A DNA stretch of 64,000 nt from Turnera subulata. Lineage: Eukaryota > Streptophyta > Magnoliopsida > Malpighiales > Passifloraceae. Made by a program: the position numbers and the translations under genes. Where the stretch lies: NCBI GenBank assembly GCA_028386065.3, contig JAKUCV010001738.1, forward strand, positions 231,584-295,583, read 5' to 3'. Shown here piece by piece: positions 33,166-45,145 of the stretch (positions are counted from its first letter, which is position 1; each line of letters begins with the position of its first letter). Below the pieces are notes generated by a model. That model saw only the letters and a program-made list of their open reading frames with translations, did no database searches and was not told the origin of the DNA.

Positions 33166-34729
33166 TGTGAGGACCCGACCCAAAACTAATTAAGCTTTCT
33201 CACCTATTCCTTTCACCTTCTTCCTCAGGTCAACCCATGTTATTGGAGTCACCACCCAAATTTTATTAAGGAAAAAACTTGGGAAAAACCTTTAAATGAC
33301 TCCTTTTGGCAACCGGTCATGGCGAACCAAAGACATGGGATCAGGGGTTCGTCATGGATGGGAAGGTGTTAGGCGCCCATCCATGTTGGGTCGAAACCTT
33401 GTGAAATTGAAGAGTACAAGTGTGCCTTGTGCAGGTGTGCAAGTGTGGAAAATAAAAGAGAAGAGGAGAAGAAGAAGATTTGGCTTCCATTCCGTTGTGA
33501 AACCGAGACTACCTACATACCCGAGTGACTAGGGTCAAAGCCACGTAGTTCTAAATATGGCACTAAGTCGCCACTTACATCATCAAAAGCATCAGCATAT
33601 AATCAGCCAGAATCACACAAAAATGGATTAGTGTTACCTCTTGTAGCCCTCCTCTAGCTCCTTAAATTGGGTTGTGTTCTACACCCACCTTCTTGCCACT
33701 TCGAAGCTCAATGATTGATTCTCTTCTTGATTCCTCCTTACTGGACTACTGCTGGTGTCTCCCACGAAATTCTACCAGAGTTTCTACCTATAAAAGATTT
33801 CTAGGCTTAGAGAGGTAGAGTTTCTCCAAGCACTCGAGCATATGGGTGTGTATGTGAAAAATAATGTGCGTGTCCTTTGAAATGTGTTTGAGGGGTCCTA
33901 TTTACAGTCTTTTGGGAAGCCTAGGGGCGTAGACCTGCTTATTGGTGAAGATTATGTCTGAAAATCTAGTCCAAAACCGCGTAGGATCGAATTAGAAACA
34001 AAAATTGGAAAAATCGGAGATTCTGGGCCCTGATGATCGCCATGGCCGACGGTCTTCTACAGGGGCGGTGGTCATGTGTGGATGTCCGCTGGCACCCGGC
34101 GGTCGTCACGAGAGGACTGCCGGTCACCCTACGTGTCACCCGTTCTTTGCTTTTTCGAACCCCAATCCCCCTCATTCAGCTCTGATTTGATCCTACCGCG
34201 TAATCAACCCCCAATCAACCCCGAATCACTCCATTACTTGATTATTACTCCTCTAAATCATTACGTAACTGATTAATTACACATTAACACCCATTTTGAG
34301 CAAAATAAAACCAAAAACACAAAATCCAATCAAGAGATGATTTAACTCTGATTTTTCACGAAAATCAAAACTAAAATTACCCTCCAAGAAATGTGTTAAA
34401 GGGCTTAATTAAACTCTGGACACTTCTTATTTCATTAACCTTGGGCCACTAACTTTATCCCTAACCCAAAAATAAATCATCTTGAAACTAAGAAAGCCCA
34501 AATAATGAAATAAAACATATTTTAGTTTAATAAACCTTAATATATATTTTATCCTAAGATTAAATCATCTCATTAATCCTAGAGTTCGAACACATAAATA
34601 CATTAATTCTACTAAATTAAATTTTTACTATGCCTTAACCTAAGATCAAATCATCTCATTAATCCAAAGTTCAAACATGTTCGAAATCTAATTTTAGTAG
34701 AAAACATGGGTCAAATTTGGGTGTTCACA
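33166..34729 (-). repeat. 5' LTR of the Tat-like element (right copy)
   Basis: 1564 bp, TGTGAGGACCCGACCC to GGGTGTTCACA on the plus strand. It aligns end to end with 24873-26449, with small deletions (for example near 34590). Confidence 0.85.
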
Positions 34730-34734
34730 TTTAT

Positions 34735-35200
34735 ATCTTTTGGTATTATTACTCTTATAATTATACACATTACAAAACCTGAATTCAAAGTCCTTGACAT
34801 TTTCGGAAGAAATCTGTCATGGGCACTAGATGTTGAAACGTATTTAGATGCTAATGGTCTGGGAGACACCATAAAAAAAAAACATCTAGTTTAAATAAGC
34901 AAAAGCTATAATTTTTCATCGCCATCATCTTTATGACAGCTTGGAGACTGAATATCTTATTGTCAAAGATTCTGCAAATCTTTGGAAGAATTTAAAAGAA
35001 ATGGATGACCGTCAGAAGATGGTCATTCTTCTAAAAGCTCGTTTTCAATATATGCATCTGAGGTTGAAAAATTTTAAATATGTGCATGAATATAATTAAA
35101 CTATGTTTCGAATAAACTCTCAAATGAAATTATATAGAGAAAATATTACTGATGCTAATATGTTAAAAAAATATTTTCTATTTTTTCTGCATTAAATGTG
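34735..35200 (+). pseudogene. Copia gag remnant
   Basis: Around 34780-35100 the translation reads LDIFGRNLSWALDVETYLDANG and later a KEMDDRQKMVILLKA-like stretch, as in the gag (UBN2-like) N-terminus of plant copia elements. Stops and deletions follow. Confidence 0.65.
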
Positions 35201-35942
35201 CTCCTGCAGTAGCAATATTGTAGAAACGGTTTCACGAAATTTTTACTTTTCATGCAACAAATGCGCTCCTAGTAGCAATACCGTGACGAAGTTTTCACGA
35301 AATTTTCAGTTTTAATTTTATGCCTCCTTATGGCTGAACAAAATAACAAGATATTAATGTAAAGCCAAGTCATTAATCCTATCCAATTGAATTTGCTACA
35401 TTCGCTGAAGTGAATGCGCCTATAATAATAATTTGGTCGTGGCCGTGAACAGGCCATTGGTTAAGAATATGCCATATAGCAAGGCGTATGGTAGAAATTT
35501 AACAAGTATTCCTAAAGGACAAATCTAATATTTTTGAAACTAACTTTATTTAAAATGAAGACCATGATATCAACTTCCAGATGGATTGATTTCGAGATAT
35601 TTTTATTTATCTTGATTTCCCTAAAGGTACAAGCAATTACATATCTTAAGATAAAAGTGCAAAAAAAATAATTTTATTTTATCTTCACCTTCATTATGTT
35701 ATTATATATTATATTTTATTGCATTTTATTTATTGTATTTTAACTTATATTTATTTTTATAATATGTTATATCTGTTAAAATTTTTATTATGAATATGAA
35801 ACTATATTTTTAAAGAACAATGACTCGGGCATTTGTCCTTAAGACAATGAAATTAACAAATTATGTATTTAATAAAAGAAAATTATTTCTAAGTAGCATA
35901 TGATAACACAATCTCAAAAAGAGAAGAAGAAGAAGATTAATA

Positions 35943-36395
35943 TGCTCCGGAAGAGCACAAGTTTTACTATGCTCTAGAAAAATATATATTTACGCTCTGG
36001 AAGAGTATGAATTTACGCTTTGGAAGAGCATGAATTTTATAATACTCTTGAGGAGTAAAAATTTTCTGCTTACAATAATAAAAGGATATTTTGTTCAAAT
36101 CTCAAAGGAATTTATTAATATTCTTTTCAAACGAATATTATATTGAAACAATAAGTGAAAGAGATGTTGAATATCTGTATATTACAAAGGCTACTATTGT
36201 AGGTAATAAACAAATTGTGGAAAGATTACTTGCATTATCTTTTAGCTTGTACTATATAAATATTCAGAGTCGTTGAAAGTTATCATATCCAGCCAGAAGC
36301 TGGCACGCAATAGCCTGAAGCTAGCAAATAATTTTTCGAAGTAATTAAAATATATAGTTTGCACAGCCCGAAGCTGGCACCAACTCGAAGTTGGT
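35943..36395. repeat. Hairpin arrays with shared NNGAA loop
   Basis: Hairpins with pentaloops of the form NNGAA: TGCTC/GAGCA loop CGGAA (35943-35957), GCTC/GAGT loop TGGAA (35994), GCTT/GAGC loop TGGAA (36017), TACTC/GAGTA loop TTGAG (36043-36057), CCAGC/GCTGG loop CAGAA (36289-36303), TAGC/GCTA loop CTGAA (36311-36323), CAGC/GCTG loop CCGAA (36364-36376), ACCAAC/GTTGGT loop TCGAA (36379-36395). The inverted paralogue holds matching units near 16545-16645 and 17541-17690. Confidence 0.75.
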
Positions 36396-36419
36396 TCATA
36401 GATTTCTTATTTGGCATGA

Positions 36420-37210
36420 GCGGTTGGGTCATCTCGGATCAATAGTGATGCATAAAATTATTGAAAATTAATTTGGACATTCATTGAACAAACTATAAGT
36501 TTTTTCAATCCAATGAATTTTCATTTACTCATAAGGAAAATTAATTATTCGACCTTCATATGATAAGGTTAGCCTAGAATCATCAGTACTTTTGGAAAGA
36601 ATTCAAGGAGATATCTGCAGACCTATACATCTGCTATGTAGACCAATTAGGAATTTTATGATTTTAATTAATGCATCGACAAAATGGTCCCATGTGTGCT
36701 TGTTGTCTTCATGCAATTTGGCATTTGCACGCTTATTATCACAATTAATCAAATTGTGAGCACGTTTCCCTAATCATGCTATTAAGACAATACACCTTGA
36801 TAATGTTGGTGAATTCACTTCTAAGGCATTTAATAATTATTGTATATCAATTGGAATTATGGTTGAACATCCTGTATTTTATGTTCACACCTAAAACGGT
36901 CTAGCAGAACTGTTTATCAACCGCTTTAAATTGATTGGAAGGCCATTATTGTTGAGATGTAAACTCCTCATTACACCTTGAGGACATGCTATTTTTTCAT
37001 GCAGCAGCACTTATGTACATCGGGCCTACAAATTATCATAAGCGCTCTCCCATTAAATTGGTTCATGGTCACGAACCTAATGTCTCCCATCTTCGAACCT
37101 TTGATTGTGTAATATATGCGCCAATTGCTCCACCACAACATATTAAAATGCGTCCTCAAAGAAGATTGGGAATATATGTTGGATATGAATCTCCATCAGT
37201 TACAAAATAA
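36420..37210 (+). pseudogene. Copia integrase remnant
   Basis: Pieces align with copia GAG-pre-integrase and integrase: KTIHLDNVGEFTSKAFNNYC (36787-36850), HAAALMYIGPTNYHKRSPIK and HLRTFDCVIYAPIAPPQH (36995-37145) with QRRLGIYVGYESPS. Stops and short deletions separate them. Confidence 0.75.
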
Positions 37211-38412
37211 TTAAAACCAACAAATGAAAATTTATTGACAACAAGATTTGCTTATTGTCACTTTGATAAAAATGTTTACCCAACATCAGGAGGAGAAAAT
37301 AACTAGTTGAACCAAGAGATTATTGAAATTCTATATCAATATTTATTTTTGATCCTCAAATAAACCAGTGTGAACCTGAATTTCAAAAGATGATTCAATT
37401 ACAAAATTTAGTAAATCAATTACCAGACGCACTTACTGATCCAAATAGAGTGACCAAATCTTATATACCAACTGCAAATGCTTCTGTTCGAATTGATGTT
37501 CCTGAAGAATAATCAAAGAATGCAAATGAATCTAAAGCACGCCAGAAGTGTGAAAGTCCACTCGGTTCCAAAGAAAAAAATTCTCGACAAAGAAAAAGAG
37601 TAAAGATATAACATGGTCCGAGCGAAAAAATAAGACCTCCAGTAGATGTTCAAATTAAAAATCATCAGGAAGAGGAAAATCCTCCAGAAGAGGTTCCTGA
37701 CATAATTGATAAAGTTCCAGAAGTAACTCAGGTACTTGAAATAAATGAAAAAAGATGAGATCTCGATTAATTATACTATGTCAGGAACAAGATGGAACCA
37801 ACATGAAATAACTGTTGATGAAATTTTTCACATAATATAGCGCTAAATATTACGGAATAAATTGAGGATCATGAACCTACATCTGTTAATGAATGTAGGC
37901 GCATAACGATTGGCCAAAATTAAGAGATGCAACTAAGGCTGAGTTAGACTCACTTATGAGCGAGAAGTTTTCGAACCTAAAGTCCTTACAACAGTGGTGT
38001 AAAATCGATCGGTTATAAATGAGTATTTGTGCGAAAAAGAATTGAAGAAAATGAAAAAGTATAAAGCACAGCTTGTCGCACAAGATTTTACCCAACGACC
38101 TGGTATTTGATTATTAGGAGACATATTCCCCAGTGGTGGATGCAATTATTTTTCGGTATTTGATAAGTATGACAGTACATGAAAAACTAGAAACGTATCT
38201 AGTGGATGTTCTTATAGCCTATTTTTATGGATCCATAAGTCATGACTAATACATGAGATTCTCTGAAGGATTGAAGTTGCTTGAAGCAGCTAATTCCCGG
38301 GATATATACTCAATTAAACTAAATTAATATTTACATGGTTTGAACCGTTCTGGGTATATGTATTATAATCATTCTTGCATATATGCTCTATGTGTTTATT
38401 TAATCGGTACAT
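37211..38412 (+). pseudogene. Copia reverse transcriptase remnant
   Basis: Fragments of the inter-domain linker and RT, for example ETYSPVVDAI (38115-38145) and LVDVLIAYFYGS (38200-38235), are recognisable between many stops. The catalytic YVDD region is interrupted by the MITE at 38421. Confidence 0.6.
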
Positions 38413-38420
38413 GTGTGAAT

Positions 38421-38961
38421 CAAGGTAGTTAAACCTGGCCCGACCATCGACCCTGCCTAACTTATTGCTCAAGGGTTGAGGGGTCCAACCGGGGGTCAAT
38501 AGGGGGTCATATAATTCGTCATAAAAATTGTAAGAATACCGGTGTAAAGACAAAAAAAATTCTTCTAAGACAATTCAAATTAATGATCCGATCATCCAAA
38601 TGAGAAAAATCAAGTGCTTAAAATGTTAAGAACAATCCCAAAATAAATTCATATATGAACCTAAAACGGTATAGTTTTGTTTCGACTCGACTTACTTTTT
38701 TTGTTCAATGTTTTTAAATTTTAATATGTCATAACTTGGTATAATTTTAAGAATTTTAAATTAAAAAAATAGGAACTGATGGACTCGGAAACCCACAAAA
38801 TCCGTCCCGCGTTCAACCAAAATCAGAAAACCAGGCAAACCGGACAGACCTGGACAGGTCTTTAATCTACAAGAACCGAGAAGGCTTTTGGACCGGCCTG
38901 GCCTCTAGGCCCCGGTTACCCTGGTTGAACCGGCCGGGTTGGTGCGGGTCTGACTACCATG
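38421..38961. mobile_element. hAT-like MITE with 8-bp target duplication
   Basis: A 541-bp insert in the copia RT region. It starts CAAGGTAGTTAAACC and ends as the complement of CATGGTAGTCAGACC, so it has imperfect terminal inverted repeats. GTGTGAAT flanks it on both sides (38413-38420 and 38962-38969). An 8-bp duplication indicates hAT. There is no coding capacity. Confidence 0.8.
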
Positions 38962-38969
38962 GTGTGAAT

Positions 38970-39884
38970 TTATTATTATTGTTATTTATGTTGATGATTT
39001 AGATATTGCTGGTAGCATTTTCTTCTATATGTGAATTTTTTATTATTTTTATTTATAATTTAAATATTATTGTAACTCCTGAAGAGGTTTTCAAAACTGT
39101 GCTATGTTTAAAGAAAAAGCTTGAGATGAAAAATCTGGAAAATATTAGATTGGCCCTGAAGTACTATAACACAGTGCAACTTATCTTGCTAGTAACTTAA
39201 AGCTTGAAGTTTTTACCATAAACTTATTAGCAAGATATAACTTTGCTTTAAATTAGAATATAATGAAATATATAAATACATATCCCATTATCATGGAGTA
39301 TAATGGAAATGAAATTATTTTAACTTTGTGAGTCCAAAGAGAATATAGTTGTTTTGCAGAAGGAGGTCATTTATTTAATCCAGATAAAGCAGAGGCAGAT
39401 ACATAAAGTATCATGGCAACCATAAAATAAAGTATCATTGCTACCTCTTCAAATAATGTAGAAATTGTGGCCATATATGAAGTTAGTCGAGAATGTATTT
39501 GGCTAAGATCGATGATGCAACATATTCAAGATTCATATGGATTAGTTAGCGAGGAAGATGTTCCAACAATGATTTATGAAGATAATGCTAACTGCATCGT
39601 CCAATTGAAGGGAGGATACATCAAAGATTTGTTCAAGAGACAATCTGGCAAATTTCTTTAAAAACTAGTTCTTACTACAACTTTTGAAAACTTGATAAAG
39701 AAAATTGGTCTATGGCGGGTTCAAGATATCAAGGGATGCCTAAATTAGGGAGAGTGGGATATAGACTACACTCTTTTTTGCTTCACCAAGTTTTTATCCC
39801 ACTGAGTTTTTCTTGGTAAGGTTTTTAATGAGGGAGTTCTTCGCAAGCGTATTCTATCTAAGTTGCAATGACATTCAAGGGGAG
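38970..39884 (+). pseudogene. Copia RNase H remnant and 3' untranslated region
   Basis: After the MITE, CLKKKLEMKNLENIRLA-like sequence (39110-39160) and an RNase H stretch with SRECIWLRSMMQHIQ and IYEDNANCIVQLKGGYIK (39480-39625) follow. The last bases are the polypurine tract before the 3' LTR. Confidence 0.7.
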
Positions 39885-40385
39885 TGTTATAAATAAATTA
39901 TGTGAATTTCATTGTTACCATCCAGTAAAATTTATTTCTACCATACTCGAATTTACCTCCAGTAAATATTTTATCCCTACGCCTAACTTCTACTTGGATT
40001 GATCTCTTTGGCTAATTACTCTCCATAATTCTATTTGTCTTAATCTTGATATCATTTTCCTTTACCTAACATCCCTTTAATTTTATCCTTTTAAATTAAT
40101 CATACTGATTTGTTTTTATCCTCCCATTTTCAACTATAAATACCCCCTTCATTCCTTCACATTCTTACACTTACATCCTACCATAAACTTCACTCTCTTC
40201 TCATTTCCATACACATCTCTTCTCAATCTCCCTCCAACTAAGTTTATTATTCTCCTTTTCACATTATTATTAAAGTGGTATTATTACCATTAAAGTTGTA
40301 TTACTACTATCAAGGTTGTATTATTACCTTGATCAAGCTTGTATTATTCCATCAATAGTAAATTTCATCCCCCAATTTTATTACC
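39885..40385 (+). repeat. 3' LTR of the split copia element
   Basis: 501 bp, starting TGTTATAAATAAATTATGTG after the polypurine tract. It is longer than the 5' LTR because of an internal (A/T)TTAAAGT-type tandem duplication near 40270-40340. Confidence 0.85.
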
Positions 40386-40429
40386 CCTTTTGGCTTTTGG
40401 ACGTGTGGCAGCAAAATTGATGAGAGAGG

Positions 40430-41838
40430 GGCTTCATTAGGTTTTACCTCTTGAACTTTTGGTCAAACTTCAATAACCTCCTAAAAAAATTTGTTTTTAA
40501 CCCCCTAAATTTTACAATTCCTTATTTTAATACATTTCTGTTAGGATTTTTAGGTTTTTGTCAGTTGATTTAATGGAATACATAGATGATTGACACGTGG
40601 CATGATCTAAACTATTTAATAAAATTACTCTTGTCAAATTAATTTTTAAGAAAAAACCAAAAAAAATTAAAAAATAAGAAATGAAAAAAGACAATCCTAA
40701 CTATTTAAATTTTTTCTATTCTCTTTTTGGAGAAAAAGAGGAAAGAGAAAAAAAATTTAAATTAAATAAAAAGGCATCCCTATATAAATCAAACGCGTAC
40801 AAGCGAACCACGACATTGATGACACTAGATTGAAGATAAATAACCCAAATGGCAACGCCATCATCATTGAGAAAAAAAATTCTAGAATTCATGAAGTCAC
40901 AGTAATTGAGAAACCCAAATTCAACAACGCCACCATCATTGAGAAAAAAGAAAAATGTAGAATTTATAAAGTCACAGTAGTCTACCCATAGAAAATCCAA
41001 ACTCGGCAACACCACCACATCTCCTTCGGCTATCACCACCAATAAGTGCTCGCCAGGATCTGCCAAACATCATCAGGGAAACCAAAGGTTTGCTTGATGT
41101 TGGATCACTATGCAACTAAGTAATCCAACAATAGAGGGATCAACAAATAGGCCAGAAATTAAGGAGAAACAAAGAGCAAAACCCGAGGGAAATAAAAAAA
41201 GGGAAAGGAAGGGGAAGGGAAGCAATCCTCACCAGCACGGCCATGATGTACAGGCTAGTTCAACCTCATCACAATCGCTACCAGAGCGAGCCTAGGCTCA
41301 ATCAATGGGCTCTAATGTTTGCTCCTTTCACCAGAGTTTGAAACCCATTGATCGAGTACAACAGCTGTGACAAAGAAAGAGAAAGACGAAAGAGAGCAGC
41401 GGCGGTGCCTCTGGTGATTGCGACAACATGCGAGCAAGAAGAAGAGCATGTGTGTGGCTATGGCTATTTGCGAGAAAGATAAAGAGAAAGAGAGATGCAG
41501 GATAGGGTGCCGAGATAGAAAGAGAATAGCCAGGGAGCTTGATTAAAAAAAAAAAGGAAAATGAGTGGATAAAGAAAGAAAAAAGAAGAAGAAAAAATAA
41601 GTAAGTATTTTTGGTTTTGTTTGTGTATTTAGAGAGAATAATTTGGACGAACCAATGGTTCCAAAAAGTCCACGTGTTCAATATCCATGAGCTTTGTTTT
41701 AGTTAGAAAACAGAATCGGTCCAAACAAAGAGTTGAATTGTAGAATAATAAAATTTAGGGGGTCAAAAACGGATTTTTCTTTCAGGAGGTTATTGAAATT
41801 TGAACAAAAAATTTAAAAGGGTAAAACATAATGAAGCC
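40430..41838. mobile_element. Long-TIR MULE-like element, 9-bp target duplication
   Basis: The ends are GGCTTCATTAGGTTTTACC and the complement of GGCTTCATTATGTTTTACC, with inverted homology continuing through CAATAACCTCCT and the CCCCCTAAATTTTA block (more than 100 bases per arm). The flanks TGAGAGAGG (40421-40429) and TCAGAGAGG (41839-41847) differ by one base. The interior has an internal direct repeat of a CATCATTGAGAAAAAA unit (about 40859-40980). No transposase is present and I recognise no captured gene. Confidence 0.8.
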
Positions 41839-42118
41839 TCAGAGAGGTGGAGAAGAAAAGGGGTTGTTGATGGGTGGAGTAGAAAGAAAAGAGGGGTGTT
41901 CTCTTTGTTCTTTCAAGCCTAAATCGAATGGAAATTGAAACCAGATTAAGATAAAATTTAAGTATGTTAAATCCACTCATCAAGCTTTACAAGGTGAACG
42001 GAGCAGATCGTAGTGAAACTCCATGTTTATGGGTATTTGTGTTATACCTATTTGGTGAGATATATCCACTTCTCTTCTATTTGTTCCTCGAAATCCACTT
42101 TTATAGTGATGAATATGT

Positions 42119-42446
42119 TGTTGGAGCCAAGATTGTTAATCGTGATGTTGCCTCTATTGTGTCAGGCTCTAGTTTTATCTAGGGAGGAACTTTGGTTGTA
42201 AACCCATTATTGATTTGACATAGTGGAAATTGATAGACTTCGGTCCCGTAGTTTTTATCCCGTCTTAGAGGTTTTCCACATATATTCGGTATTGTGCTTG
42301 TGTTGTCTTTGTTGCTAGGATCTCTGTGCTTGGCTATTGATATCTCATTTTGGTAGCAAAAAGAGGCGAAAGTATTTAATTGGCTTGTTTCGCTGCGCAT
42401 TTTATTCCGGTTAATTGTGGTGTGTTGAATTGGTTTTTTCCCATCA
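42119..42446 (+). repeat. Left LTR of the third copia element
   Basis: 328 bp from TGTTGGAGCCAAGATTG to CCCATCA. It contains GACTTCGGTCCCGTAGTTTT and TTTTCCACATA, typical of U5 in plant copia LTRs. Confidence 0.75.
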
Positions 42447-42497
42447 AATTGGTAGTGGAGCCAGGTTTATTGTTTTTGGTTTCTTATGCATATCAAA

Positions 42498-43275
42498 ATG
42501 GAGGGCAAGGCTAGCTTGATAAAAATCCCTTCATCGAATTATAGTGTATGAAAGATGTATATGGAAGATTATTTATGCTGCAATGACTTATCTGGGCCTA
42601 ATGAGTCTGAAAGCCAAAAAGCTACAAGTATAAGTGACAAGGAGAGGAAATCTTTGAATAGGAAGACCATTGCTAATATCCGGAAATGAATTGATGTCAG
42701 TGTGGTTCATCATGTTAACAAAAATACAGATGCTTATGAGTTGTAGAAGAAGTTGGAAGATTTGTTTGAGAAGTGGAGTGCGCATATCCAGGCCATTATG
42801 ATTAGAATATTTTTGAAGCTGAAGTATTCAGATGGACATGATATGTAAAAGCACTTACAACTCCCAAGGGATCTTGAATCACTTGACTACTTTGGGGATA
42901 AATCTAGATGATGAAGTGCAAGTATTGTTCTTGTTGAGTTCTTTACCAGAAAGTTGGAAGACTTTGATAGTATCTCTTAGTAATTCTACTCGTGCTGTGA
43001 AGCTTACTTTAGATGCAGTGAAGGATAGTGTGATGAATGGAGCTTCTAGGAGGAAAGAACTGAGGGTTAAGTCCACTGAGTCAAAGGTCCTTGTTACAGA
43101 AAACATGGGGAGGAGCTAGAAAACCGCAAGGAAAAAAATAATTCCAAGTCTCGTGACAAGAAGAAAAAGTGGAAGCCTAGAGGAAGTTCCAAATTCAGAA
43201 ATGAGATTAGATGCTACTACTTTGATAAGCCGGGGCATATCCAAAGAGATTGTAGAAGCTTCAAGAGAGATTAAG
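42498..43275 (+). pseudogene. Copia gag remnant with CCHC knuckle
   Basis: ATG 42498 starts MEGKASLIKIPSSNYSV, followed by gag sequence with several stops. LNHLTTLGINLDDEVQVLFLLSSLPESW is cleanly readable (42860-42945), and a zinc knuckle (CYYFDKPGHIQRDC, 43210-43252) has the C-x2-C position changed, so it is defective. The second cysteine is replaced by Asp. Confidence 0.7.
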
Positions 43276-43384
43276 AAACGGGTGAAGGCAAGAAGGTTGC
43301 TAAAGAAGATTCAAGTGTAGTGGCAATTAAGTCCAATAATGATTCCTTCTTTCTATATGAGGAGAAGAGCATTAATATGGTGCA

Positions 43385-44194
43385 ATAGGATTGTACATGG
43401 ATTTTAAATAGTGGTGCTTCCCGACACATCACACCTTGTAGAGAGTTCTTTAATACCTACAAGAGTGGTGACTTTGGCTTAATAAAGATGGTTAACAAGT
43501 CTGATGCTCGAATTGTTGGAGGCAGTGATATTTGTCTAGAAACCAATTTCGGATTCAAATTGCTACTCAAGGATGTGAGACATGTTTCAGATCTTTGATT
43601 AAATTTTATCTCCACTGACATTCTCGATGATGAGGGGAAAATATGCAATTGTCTTCGCAAAAGGAAAAAAGGAGAATACTTTCTACTAGACTCAAGCAAT
43701 GCCTTGCTATGATGAAGTCAATGTCGTTGAGCATGAAGTCTCTATGGAGTTGTGGCATAAGAGACTTGGGCATTTGATTGAGAATGGCCTACAATTGCTT
43801 GTAAAGGAAGAGTTCTTGCCAATCTTGTCAGGTACCTTATCTAAATCTTTCACTCATTGTTTAGTTGGCAAGTAATATAGAGTGTCTTTTCATATTTTTC
43901 CTCCATTTAGAAAAAGAAATTCTCTTAATTTACTTCATACTGATGTTTGTTTCATAAGTGATATATCCAATGGTGGTGCTTTGTATTTTGGGACCTTTAT
44001 TAATGACCATTCTAGAAAAGTGAGGGCTTTTGTGTTAAAGAGCAAAGATCAAGTGCTTGATATCTTTAAGAAGTTCCATGCCAGTATTGAGAGAGAAACT
44101 GGGATGAAGTTGAAGGCCGTTAAAGTGAAAAATGATGGTGAATACCAGGGATCCGTTTAAAGAGTGTTGCAACTCTTATGGCATCATTGATGCA
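43385..44194 (+). pseudogene. Copia protease and integrase N-terminal remnant
   Basis: CTWILNSGASRHITPCREFF (43394-43450) has NSG where the protease DSG should be. RHVSDL, HKRLGHL-like and LHTDVC (43935) motifs lead into FINDHSRKVRAFVLKSKDQVLDIFKKF and VKNDGEYQGS, where a gypsy fragment interrupts the integrase. Confidence 0.7.
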
Positions 44195-45145
44195 TTCAAG
44201 CAAGCTTCAAGCACCATTAGAAAGGATGATGGTGCCATGGTGATGCCTCAAGATCCAATTATAAGAGTTAGGTCAAGGATGTTGAGGAACCAGTTGATCC
44301 AACACATCCAAGCTTTGATTAACAAAGAGCTTCAAGATGAACATGTAATCAAGCTTGGAGAGGAGCAGAAGGAAAAGCCTATCTATTTGTTGTCTTTGGA
44401 AGAGTAATCGAGATCAAGCATTAGTGGGGCCCATTCGACTTCTATTTTATTATTTAGTGGGCCATGTCGATTTATTTTGTTTTATTATTTAAGATTAGCT
44501 GAATTTTATTATTACTTAGTTGGTAATTTCAGCTTGGATCAATAACTATTATTTGGGTTATTTATTTGTGGGCTTTAGTTTATTTAGTTGGGTTATAATT
44601 TGTTGGATTTAATTAAGTCCAATATGTTGTTGGATTAAATTAAAAGCTAGTTCATTAAAGGTGGTTAGAAATTGGCATTAGGGTTAGACTTAGAAGTCAA
44701 GTTCAATTTGTCTTTGGTCCTTAGTATTGCCAACTTTATTAGCTTTGTTACGGTTAGTATAAATAGCTTCTCTATTAGCTAAATTTTGATACAATTGATT
44801 ATTAAGTGAATAAAATTTTTGATTGAGGTTTTCAATCTTGGGAGAGCAATTCTCTTGGGTTTACTTTAGGGATTAAAATTTACTTATCAAGTATTCTTGT
44901 TTGTGGTGTTTATTCATATTTCTTGTGTTTCTAACTGCTTTGTCGCCTATTCCTTGCTGTTTAGGAGGTGAAGGGTTGCTACACAAAATCTTTCTTTGTG
45001 TTGTTACTGCTTTGTTGTCTAATCCTTGTTGGTTAGAAGGTGAAAGGTTTCTACACGATCAATCCAGTTTGATTTGAAATTGAGGTCAGTGACTTCTGAT
45101 TGATCCGGAGGTGATTCTAGTTAGTTGTAAGGTTTTTGTTGTATC
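44195..45145 (+). mobile_element. Ty3/gypsy fragment with LTR-like end inside copia integrase
   Basis: Between two halves of the copia integrase lies sequence coding DPIIRVRSRMLRNQLIQHIQALINKE (44250-44330), like the end of a gypsy polyprotein or gag. An LTR-like region follows with TATAAATAG (44758-44766) and repeated TTGTCTAATCCTTG/GTGAAGGGTT units (44935-45060). No target duplication was found. Confidence 0.55.

Larger units (their letters stand above)
24873..34729 (-). mobile_element. Pol-deficient Tat-like Ty3/gypsy element with TTTAT target duplication
   Basis: A 9857-bp element bounded by TGTGAGAACC and GTGTTCACA, flanked by TTTAT (24868-24872 and 34730-34734). It lies inside the copia leader. 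LTRs: 24873-26449 and 33166-34729. It reads on the minus strand: the primer-binding-like TTGGCGACTCCACTGAGG (33147-33164) follows the right LTR, and the polypurine tract GAGGGGCATC precedes the left one. gag and protease lie at about 32663-30165. No RT, RNase H or integrase is recognised between there and the antisense plant-mobile-domain gene (28092-29384). That order (gag-pro, pol, antisense extra ORF, 3' LTR) is a Tat-clade layout with pol lost. It must rely on other elements for movement. Confidence 0.85.
24090..40385 (+). mobile_element. Degenerate Ty1/copia element, split by a Tat-like insertion
   Basis: 5' LTR 24090-24546, 3' LTR 39885-40385, internal parts 24547-24872 and 34735-39884. 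The LTRs start TGTTATAAATAAAT and end ATTACA (5') or ATTACC (3'). The flanks GCTTT (24085-24089) and CCTTT (40386-40390) differ by one base. A polypurine tract (AAGGGGAG, 39877-39884) precedes the 3' LTR. Order of remnants: gag, pre-integrase/integrase, RT, RNase H, which is the copia order. All are broken by stops and deletions, so it is dead. Confidence 0.85.

Noticed and set aside
44195..44407. Short ORF here as part of the copia integrase
   Set aside because: The translation fits a gypsy end better, and the integrase resumes only after 45145.
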